Shown here one piece after another: positions 1 to 5,889 of a stretch of DNA of 10,319 nt (the first letter of the stretch is position 1; every line of letters begins with the position of its first letter). A program made the translations under genes and the position numbers. This DNA is from VGOB01 sp034435315. GTDB taxonomy: Bacteria; Chloroflexota; Anaerolineae; UBA4142. The stretch is taken from assembly GCA_034435315.1 (NCBI GenBank), contig DAOTYB010000102.1, positions 1-10,319 on the forward strand, written 5' to 3'. Below the pieces are notes generated by a model. The model did no database searches. It worked only from the letters and a program-made list of their open reading frames with translations, and had not been told where the DNA came from.

Positions 1-2564
1 TGCTGCGCGATGAATAACTGCAACAGTTGCCGCGCTTTTTTGCGTTGCCACTCGCGCGCGCCGATTTCGGTTTCGCCGCGCCACACGCGGAACGCGCCAA
101 ACGTTTGCACGCGCAACTGATAGCCGGGATGGAGCATCACATTTTCCAGTCCCATCGCCGCGAGGAGACGCGTCACGTAACCGAGATGCTTGCGGCGGCG
201 GCGCGCCTCCAGCAAAAGCGACACGCTCATTCGCGCGTCTGCCATTCCCAGCAACGTCCGCGGCGTGAACAGATAATCGTAACGATGTGTCTGCGCGAGC
301 GCGAGCGCATCGTCCAGATGCGTCAGCGCGCGTTCGTGTTGATGGGCTTGCCAGTGCGCGAGGGCGAGCCACAGGCGCGCCGCCGTTTGCCCAAACGTAT
401 CGCCGCACGAGCGCATTGCCGCGCGCGCCTCGTCCAGAACGTGCATCGCCTCGCGCGCTTGACGCGCCAGCACCAGACTGGCGCCGAGTGCGATTTGCAA
501 AATCGCTACGAGCCACGCGTCGCCGGTGTCCTGTGCGATGGTGATCCCTTCTCTGGCGTCGCGTCGCGCGGCATTGACATCACCGCTATAGCCGTGCGCG
601 CGCGTCAGCCCCCAGCGTGCTTCCGCGCGCGTACGCTTGACCGCGAGTTGATCGCCCAGCGCGATGGCCTCTTCATAGCAACGTATCGCCGCGCGCACAT
701 CGCCGCGTAGTTGTAGCGCGTGCCCCAGCCGCATCTGTCCCACTGCCGAAACAAACGGCGACGCGAGTTGCGCGCCGAGCGCGATACCTTCCTGCGCTGT
801 CTCGAACGCGGCATCGGCATTGCCTTGCAACGAGTGAATCAGCGATAGCACGAGCAACGTTTCGCGATGCGCGCGCGGCGCGTGCGGCTTGCCGCGTTCG
901 TCGCGCGCCCACGTCTCCAGAATCTCGCGCGCTTCGTCCAGGCGACCGGTGCGTAACTTGACGCGCACACTCAACACATCCTCGCTGGGACCTTCCTCGC
1001 GCAACACCCGCGCGCGTTCGCGCAAGGTTTCCGCTTCTTCTGCCTTGCCCACATTCAACTTGTTCTCGGCGAGGAGTTCCAACAGGCGCGCGTGCGCGAC
1101 GCGATCATCCAGACCGTCTATTAAACGCAACGCCTCTTGCAAAATCTTTTCGGCTTGCGGCGGGCGCAACGTATCGAGATACACCAGCGCTTGCCCGCGC
1201 AGCGCGCGCACGATGCCGCGTCCATCGTTCGCCGCGCGCCACGCGCGTTCGGCTTGCGCGTACCACGCGAGCGCGTCGTCAAAGCGACTGTGGAGGCGCG
1301 CCAGATCGCCGAGAAAGAACATCAAAGTCGGATGTGTTGCGACAATATCCGCCGGTAGCGCATCGAGCCAGCCCGCCAGCGTTTCCAGTCGCCCCGTGCG
1401 TAGCATCTCCTCGCCGATGCGTTCGATTTGCGCGACGGCATCGCTGAACGCGTGCGCGCGCAGAAAATGAAAGATGGCTTCTGCCGCGTTGCCATCCTGC
1501 CGATAAAATTCTGCCGCGCGCCGATGGCGTTCGCGCACCGCGTTCGCATCGAGACGCGTGGCGTGCTCGCGCAAAAAATCGTGAAAGAGATGATGATAGC
1601 GATAATGTTCGCCTCCCAGCGCGGTGACAAAGAGATCGCGCTCGCGCAAATACGCCAGCATAGCCGCGCTATCGGTGTTGGGCGCAACCGCCTGACACGC
1701 GCGCGGTTCCAGTTCGCGCAGGACGGCGGTACTCAAAAGAAAATGTTGCGCGTCGTGCGGTTGTTGCGCCAGCACATCGCGCGCGAGATACGCAAAGAGA
1801 GTTTCGGCGCGTTCGCTTGCGAGCAAATTGGCGATAGAGGTTTTAGGTTTGGCGCGCCGTTCCTGCCACACCAGTTGCAGCGCGATGGGCCAGCCCTCGG
1901 TGCGTTCGTGCAACAAATCAATCTCGTGTGGCGAGAGGGGACACTTGTACGTCTCGGCGAAGAGCGTTGCGATTTCATCGCGCGTGAACGCGAGCGCATC
2001 GCGTTTAATGTCCAGCACCTCGCCGCGCACGCGCCACATCACCAGATGTTCCCAGCGCGGCGCGTAACGCGTCGAAACGATGACGTGCAACGTGGGTGGG
2101 AGAAACGCGAGGAAATGATCGAGGAGCGCGTCCACTGCCTCCGACGCGGCGAGGTGATAATCGTCAATGACCAGAAGCGCGGACGTGGTGAGATGCTCGG
2201 CGAGCGCGTTGATGAGTGCGTCGGTGGCGGTACGTGTGGCGCGCGCGCCGGCATCTTGCAACACCACGAGCGGCGTATCGGGCAGCGCGGGCAAGCCCAC
2301 GCGAAACGCGGCGATGAGATGCGCGATGAATTGGTACGGGTCGGTGTCGCCTTCGCTCGCGCTGTACCAACAGAGTGGCGTGTGTATGTGCGCGAGGTTC
2401 GCTAGCGCGGTGGATTTGCCATAGCCCGTACTCGCTTGCACGATTGTAACGCGATAATCGAGCGCGTCGCGCAGGTGAGTTGCCACACGGGGTCGCACGA
2501 GGGTATAGCGAGAGAGACGCGGTGGGTTTAATTTGGTGCGCAAGATGGTGTCGGGACGCGGCAT
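1..2564 (-). CDS. MalT/SARP-type ATPase transcriptional regulator, partial (3' end beyond left edge)
   Basis: One uninterrupted minus-strand frame of 854 codons runs off the left edge. Residues 44-52 form a Walker A (STGYGKST, K50) and 130-137 a Walker B (LLVIDDYH, D134/D135). VIVSTR at 161-166 is a sensor-like strand, and YRYHHLFHDFL near 321-331 is typical of MalT-like STAND ATPases. Residues from about 350 to 800 are Ala/Leu/Glu-rich helical repeats of TPR type. At about 815-854 (LRVQTFGAFRVWRGETEI, then WQRKKARQLLQL) the protein enters an OmpR/SARP-type winged helix, so the missing part should hold the rest of the DNA-binding domain and perhaps a BTAD domain. Family knowledge says such proteins bind a ligand with ATP and activate transcription; the ligand here is unknown. 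ATG at 2564 was chosen because the best promoter would start transcription at or next to it; an in-frame GTG at 2582 lies upstream of that start. Divergent to the M28 gene, which may be a target. Confidence 0.88.
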   Translation of the reverse strand, partial: MPRPDTILRTKLNPPRLSRYTLVRPRVATHLRDALDYRVTIVQASTGYGKSTALANLAHIHTPLCWYSASEGDTDPYQFIAHLIAAFRVGLPALPDTPLVVLQDAGARATRTATDALINALAEHLTTSALLVIDDYHLAASEAVDALLDHFLAFLPPTLHVIVSTRYAPRWEHLVMWRVRGEVLDIKRDALAFTRDEIATLFAETYKCPLSPHEIDLLHERTEGWPIALQLVWQERRAKPKTSIANLLASERAETLFAYLARDVLAQQPHDAQHFLLSTAVLRELEPRACQAVAPNTDSAAMLAYLRERDLFVTALGGEHYRYHHLFHDFLREHATRLDANAVRERHRRAAEFYRQDGNAAEAIFHFLRAHAFSDAVAQIERIGEEMLRTGRLETLAGWLDALPADIVATHPTLMFFLGDLARLHSRFDDALAWYAQAERAWRAANDGRGIVRALRGQALVYLDTLRPPQAEKILQEALRLIDGLDDRVAHARLLELLAENKLNVGKAEEAETLRERARVLREEGPSEDVLSVRVKLRTGRLDEAREILETWARDERGKPHAPRAHRETLLVLSLIHSLQGNADAAFETAQEGIALGAQLASPFVSAVGQMRLGHALQLRGDVRAAIRCYEEAIALGDQLAVKRTRAEARWGLTRAHGYSGDVNAARRDAREGITIAQDTGDAWLVAILQIALGASLVLARQAREAMHVLDEARAAMRSCGDTFGQTAARLWLALAHWQAHQHERALTHLDDALALAQTHRYDYLFTPRTLLGMADARMSVSLLLEARRRRKHLGYVTRLLAAMGLENVMLHPGYQLRVQTFGAFRVWRGETEIGAREWQRKKARQLLQLFIAQ

Positions 2565-2572
2565 CGGTGAAG

Positions 2573-2601
2573 AGGATAACACGCGGGAAAAAGTTTGTCA
2601 A
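2573..2601 (-). promoter_or_regulatory. Sigma70-type promoter of the regulator, likely leaderless
   Basis: Read on the minus strand: TTGACA (2601-2596), 17-bp spacer, TATCCT (2578-2573). The -35 is perfect and the -10 matches 4 of 6. Only 8 bases separate the -10 from the ATG at 2564, so the expected transcription start falls on or beside the start codon. No Shine-Dalgarno is visible. This suggests a leaderless mRNA. Confidence 0.6.
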
Positions 2602-2616
2602 TATGAAGCGCGCCAA

Positions 2617-2645
2617 TTGACCAGAGTGGCTTTCGTGGGTATAGT
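2617..2645 (+). promoter_or_regulatory. Sigma70-type promoter for the M28 lipoprotein gene
   Basis: TTGACC (2617-2622), 17-bp spacer, TATAGT (2640-2645); each box matches 5 of 6 consensus bases. Expected start is near 2652, giving a leader of about 100 nt. It is back to back with the regulator promoter: the two -35 boxes are 15 bp apart. A regulator bound here could control both directions. The -10 overlaps the first unit of a heptanucleotide array. Confidence 0.6.
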
Positions 2646-2678
2646 GTTCAGTGTTCGGTGTTCAGTATTCAGTGTTCA
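2644..2678 (+). repeat. Heptanucleotide tandem array, 5 units (GTGTTCA family)
   Basis: Five contiguous 7-nt units: GTGTTCA, GTGTTCG, GTGTTCA, GTATTCA, GTGTTCA. It begins on the -10 box of the rightward promoter and would lie in the 5' leader of the M28 transcript. Confidence 0.85.
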
Positions 2679-2680
2679 GG

Positions 2681-2695
2681 CTACGCTTCGCGTAG
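2681..2695 (+). other. Small perfect hairpin in the M28 gene leader
   Basis: CTACGC (2681-2686), loop TTC, GCGTAG (2690-2695): a 6-bp stem right after the heptanucleotide array and about 56 nt before the start codon. No T-run follows, so it is not an ordinary terminator. It could be an RNA structure in the leader or part of a dispersed repeat. Confidence 0.5.
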
Positions 2696-2751
2696 GCATA
2701 ACGATATACCAAATTACGAAATGTTAAATTTCTTGAGGAAGGAAAAACGCT

Positions 2752-3645
2752 ATGCGAATCTCGTCTGCTTGCTTTCTTCTGCTCTTTCTGTGCGCCTGTG
2801 CTTCACCACAAATGTTCGATGGTGCGCGCGCTTTTCAACACGTCACCGCGCAAGTGAATTTTGGTGCGCGTCCTACCGGTAGCGCTGCTGCGCGCGCGAC
2901 CGGTGATTACATCATTGCGCAACTCACTGCATCAAAATGGCAAGTGGAAACCCAGGAATTTACGTACCGCAATGTACCGATTCGCAACATCATCGGCAAG
3001 ATCGCGCAGGGCAGGGGACCGATCATCATCATCGGTGCACATTACGATACGCGTCCGCGCGCTGATCAAGATCCAGACCCAGCAAATCGCCTGCAACCAA
3101 TCCTAGGAGCAAACGATGGCGCGTCCGGCGTCGCCGTGTTACTCGAACTTGCGCGCGTACTCGATGCATCGAAGTTGAAAAATGAAGTGTGGTTGGCATT
3201 TTTCGATGCGGAGGATAATGGCGATTTGACAAGTTGTGATCTATTGCCCGCCCCAGCGTGCGATAAAACACCATGGCCCTGGTCGGTGGGCGCTGAACAC
3301 ACTGCCGCACATTTAAGCGTGCACCCATTTGCCGTTATCGTTGTGGATATGATTGGCGACGCAGATCAGAATATTTATTATGAACATACGTCGGATAAAG
3401 CGTTGCAACAGCAATTATGGCAGATTGCCGCGCAACTTGGTTACACAAGACAGTTTATCCCCGAGTTCAAATGGTCAATCATAGATGATCACACCCCCTT
3501 TCTGCAACGCGGCATCCGTGCGGTGGACATCATTGACTTTGATTATCCGTACTGGCATACGTTGCAAGACACCGCAGACAAGGTTTCAGCCGAGAGTTTA
3601 GAGCGGGTGGGGCGGGTTGTGCAAACGTGGTTGGAAAACCGGTAG
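2752..3645 (+). CDS. M28-family metallohydrolase / glutaminyl-cyclase-like lipoprotein
   Basis: A 297-residue protein. Residues 1-16 are a short signal peptide with lipobox LCAC, so the mature lipoprotein would start at C16 and face outside the cytoplasmic membrane. Zinc-site motifs of the M28 / glutaminyl-peptide cyclotransferase fold are present in order: H97-Y-D99, D122 in GANDGASG, E154/D155 in FFDAEDNG, D199 in VDMIGD, H247 in DDHTPFLQRG, H269 in YWHTLQD. The DDHTPFLxRG and WHTxxD blocks resemble glutaminyl cyclases more than classical aminopeptidases, so the enzyme may convert N-terminal Gln to pyroglutamate. Aminopeptidase activity cannot be excluded. Residues 156-182 form an insert with two Cys (162, 170) that could form a disulfide. 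The start is supported by an AGGAAGGA ribosome binding site about 8 nt upstream. The next gene on the same strand begins 21 bp after the stop. Confidence 0.85.
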   Translation: MRISSACFLLLFLCACASPQMFDGARAFQHVTAQVNFGARPTGSAAARATGDYIIAQLTASKWQVETQEFTYRNVPIRNIIGKIAQGRGPIIIIGAHYDTRPRADQDPDPANRLQPILGANDGASGVAVLLELARVLDASKLKNEVWLAFFDAEDNGDLTSCDLLPAPACDKTPWPWSVGAEHTAAHLSVHPFAVIVVDMIGDADQNIYYEHTSDKALQQQLWQIAAQLGYTRQFIPEFKWSIIDDHTPFLQRGIRAVDIIDFDYPYWHTLQDTADKVSAESLERVGRVVQTWLENR

Positions 3646-3676
3646 ATTGGGTAATTAGGTGATTGGATGATGCGGT
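3641..3676 (+). repeat. Degenerate heptanucleotide-like stretch (GGTGATT family) between genes
   Basis: Units resembling GGTAATT, GGTGATT and GGATGAT follow one another across the M28 stop codon and the start of the next frame. The sequence AGGTGA at 3657-3662, inside this stretch, is the only Shine-Dalgarno-like site for the ATG pair at 3667/3670. The repeat is short and imperfect. Confidence 0.4.
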
Positions 3677-4504
3677 TGATATTGTTGGGGGTGGCACTTG
3701 TTTCTGCCGCTGGTCTGGCGTTAAGTTACACTCACCCGGCTCTTTGCGCTGGCGCAGGGCTATCACTTTGGTTTCCTTGCGATCAGTTTGGCGTTGCTCG
3801 GCTTTGGTGCCAGCGGAACCGCGCTAGCTGTCCGCCCCTCGCTGGCGCGCGGTCGCACCGATGAAATCACAGAACGCCTTGCATGCCTCGCATTGAGTTT
3901 CTCGATTGGGCTGATCGTGAGTTACCTCGCCATCAATTATCTCCCTTTTGATGCTTATCGCATCGCTTGGGAACCGATTCAACTTTTGTATTTGGTGTTG
4001 TACTATCTCGCATTGACAACGCCCTTTTTTCTTGGCGGACTCGCGCTCGGATTGCCGCTCGCCGCCCTGCCGGCGGACAAGACGGCGCGCGTGTATGCCG
4101 CGAATCTTGCCGGGTCGGGTTTGGGCTGTATCATCGCGCTTGGCGCGATTACTCTATTTGATGCAACCGGCGCGGTGATGGTTGCGGCGCTGCTCGCCGG
4201 ATTCGGCGCGCTCGTCTTTGCGAGGCACGCCAAGATCAAGTGCTTGACGATTGGGGTGCTTACGGTGTTTGGAGGATTGCTCCTCACACGCCCAGCATTT
4301 TTCGATCTGCGCCTTTCGCCGTACAAGAGTCTGAGTCAAACACTGCGCCTACCCGATGCGCGTGTGGTATCGAACGCGTGGAATGCGTACTCGCAGGTTC
4401 AAGTGGTGGAGTTCAACGGTGCGCTCGGCGCCCGGCTTGAGTCTCACGTACCGTGGCACGATGCCGACGCAACGCGCCTTGTTCGTGGATGCCGAAGGGA
4501 TTAG
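3667..4504 (+). pseudogene. Membrane-spanning N-terminal part of the broken methyltransferase
   Basis: This piece has frames 3667-3732 and about 3734-4504. Hydrophobic stretches include LILLGVALVSAAGLAL, FGFLAISLALLGFGASG, LALSFSIGLIVSYLAI, LLYLVLYYLALTTPFFLG, then the Gly/Ala-rich AANLAGSGLGCIIALGAI, VMVAALLAGFGALVF and LTIGVLTVFGGLLL: about six or seven membrane segments. GYHFGFLAISLALLGFGASG is a characteristic block of multi-pass spermidine-synthase-like proteins. Residues coded after about 4411 in this frame (NGALGARLESHV onward) do not fit the family and read to a stop at 4504, which places the second frameshift. Confidence 0.65.
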
Positions 4505-5354
4505 TCCGCTCACCAACGATGCACCGCGCGATTTGCTGGATCGGTTACCGCCGACGCTTGCCTATCAACTCCGTCCGAACGCGCGCGCCTTGATCATCGA
4601 ACCGGGAGGCGGCTTGGAGGTACTCGCAGCGTTGAACGCTGGCGCGCGTGAGATTGTTGCGCTGGTCAACAATCCGTTGATTGCGAGAGCAATGCACACT
4701 TGGGCGCCTCACATCGTTAGCGATCCGCGCGTGCGGATTATCGTTGCAAACACGCGCGGTTATCTCGCCCGGTCGCGTGAGCGTTTTGATGTAGTGCATC
4801 TTGCCCTAGGCGATGCGTTTCATCCAGTTACGGCGGGCGCATACTCGTTGGGCGAAAATTACTTGTTTACGCGCGAAGCGTTCGCCGATTATCTTGAGCA
4901 TCTCGACGCAGAAGGTATTTTGGTGGTGCATCGTTGGTTGCAACTGCCGCCGGCGGAGGAAGCGCGCGCGGCGGCATTGGCAATTACCGCGCTAGAACGT
5001 GATGCGCCCGAAGAATATCTGATTGCATTACGTTCATTCTCAACGATGCTGTTGTTGGTGAAACGGGTGCCATTCACCGCGCGCGAAATCGAAGCGGCGC
5101 GCACGTTTGCGGACACGTATCAATTCGATTGGGTTGCATATCCGGGCATCCGCGCGGACGAAACCAATCGGTTCAACGTTTTGCGCGACGATGAATACAG
5201 GCGCGTCTTTCAACAACTGCTCGACTCGCATCAACGCGCGCAATTGTTTGCGACGCACGCATACGACATTACACCCACGACCGATGATCGCCCTTTCTTC
5301 TTTCACTTTTTCCGTTGGGAACAAGTACCTCAAATCGCCAGAATCGCCGCTTGA
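4413..5354 (+). pseudogene. SAM-binding C-terminal part of the broken methyltransferase
   Basis: This frame is open from 4356, but homologous-looking sequence starts near 4413. It carries the glycine loop LIIEPGGGLEVLAAL (GxGxG-like, GGG), then an acidic strand-end region IVALVNNPLI, and FDVVHLALGDAFHP corresponding to the catalytic-loop region of spermidine synthases. Next come SLGENYLFTREAF, a block shared with membrane spermidine-synthase-like proteins, and DDRPFFFHFFRW. The usual Asp of the aminopropyl-acceptor site is not obvious, so true spermidine synthesis is doubtful even for the ancestral protein. The final residues IARIAA and the TGA at 5352-5354 lie at a truncation junction shared with the opposing PCMT fragment. 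Confidence 0.7.
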
Positions 5355-5728
5355 TAACCCGACCCGGTGCCAATCTCTAGCACGCGGTCGCCGCGTTTGA
5401 TCTGAGCGAGTTCGGTCATCACCGCAACGATGTACGGCTGGCTGATCGTTTGACCGTACCCAATCGGCAAGGGATGATCTTGGTACGCTTGGCTGAGCCA
5501 CTCGGCGGGGACGAATTCGTGGCGCGGCACCGCTTCCATCACAGCCAAGACCGCGGGATCACTGACGCCACGCTTGCGAATTTGATCGTTCACCATTTCC
5601 TTGCGTTCCAAGGCAAATGGCTCAAGGGCAGGGGTAACGGTCGAGCTCGCCGCCGGGGTCGGCGAAGGGGGGACGCAGGCAGTCAGCAACACCACAAGCA
5701 TTACAAGGATGCGATTGTTGGTAGGCAT
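5330..5728 (-). pseudogene. pcm: Protein-L-isoaspartate O-methyltransferase lipoprotein, 3'-truncated
   Basis: This encodes 132 residues. Residues 1-18 are a signal peptide with lipobox LTAC (C18). A Pro/Ser/Thr-rich linker follows to about 36, then the front of a PCMT domain: MVNDQIRKRGV (45-55), VPRHEFVP (68-75), YQDHPLPIGYGQTISQP (82-98) and SAM motif I VLEIGTGSGYQAAILA (116-131). The frame stops right after motif I, where the family normally has roughly another 100 residues including the rest of the SAM fold, so activity is unlikely. The ATG at 5728 has GGGAGGTGA ideally spaced. A longer open frame through the heptanucleotide array was rejected. Family function is repair methylation of isoaspartyl residues. 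An exported version is odd because its cosubstrate SAM is cytoplasmic. Converges on and overlaps the broken methyltransferase gene by 25 bp. Confidence 0.8.
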
Positions 5729-5744
5729 ATTCACCTCCCAGCCA

Positions 5745-5753
5745 ATTATAACA
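5745..5753 (-). promoter_or_regulatory. Extended -10 promoter of the PCMT fragment
   Basis: Minus-strand TGTTATAAT: a perfect TATAAT (5750-5745) preceded by the TGn extension. No good -35 is visible at 16-18 bp, as is common for extended -10 promoters. Expected start is near 5738, giving a leader of about 10 nt that still contains the GGGAGG ribosome binding site (5739-5734). Confidence 0.55.
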
Positions 5754-5776
5754 CGTATTCCACTGGGCGCGTTTTG

Positions 5777-5785
5777 TGGTAAAAT
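5777..5785 (+). promoter_or_regulatory. Extended -10 promoter for the STAND/NLR-like gene
   Basis: TGGTAAAAT at 5777-5785: TAAAAT matches 5 of 6 consensus bases and carries the TGn extension; a -35 is weak (ATTCCA at 17 bp, 3 of 6). The start would be near 5792, so the heptanucleotide array forms most of a leader of about 98 nt. It is divergent from the PCMT promoter. Confidence 0.45.
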
Positions 5786-5889
5786 GACGGAGGACGAAGG
5801 ACGAAGGACGGAGGACGAAGGACGGAGGACGAAAGACGGAGGACGAAAGACGGAGGACGAAAGACGGAGGACAAAGGACGGAGGGCGCA
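5785..5889 (+). repeat. Heptanucleotide tandem array, 14-15 units (GGACGAA/GGACGGA family)
   Basis: Fourteen contiguous 7-nt units from 5785 to 5882 (GGACGAA, GGACGGA, AGACGGA variants), then a degenerate GGGCGCA touching the ATG at 5890. From about 5827 on, units alternate to give a 14-nt higher-order period. Each junction of a GGACGGA or AGACGGA unit with the next creates GGAGG. The last one, GGAGGG at 5880-5885, is the ribosome binding site of the STAND gene, so the array supplies its translation signal. Confidence 0.92.

Larger units (their letters stand above)
3667..5354 (+). pseudogene. Spermidine-synthase-like membrane methyltransferase, two frameshifts and lost 3' end
   Basis: Three reading frames join into one recognisable protein: an N-terminal membrane part, then a Rossmann-type SAM/aminopropyltransferase-like domain. 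The first frame (from ATG 3667) gives a hydrophobic start ending in LALSYT. The second frame continues with TRLFALAQGYHFGF from about 3734, and the third takes over near 4413 with STVRSAPGLSLTYRG. Each switch needs one extra base to be skipped. Family members usually continue after the conserved DDRPFFFHFFRW block with more membrane segments; here only about nine residues follow, and the end overlaps the truncated gene on the other strand. The likely reading is a decayed gene; sequencing error is the main alternative for the frameshifts. It lies 21 bp after the M28 gene, probably in the same transcript. Confidence 0.75.

Noticed and set aside
1428..2405. Long plus-strand open frame (and smaller ones at 27-710 and 889-1470)
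   Set aside because: Arg-rich, no family motifs, fully antisense to the well-supported regulator gene; an effect of GC-rich codon use.
2580..2582. GTG as an upstream start for the regulator
   Set aside because: It lies upstream of the predicted transcription start, next to the -10 box, and has no ribosome binding site.
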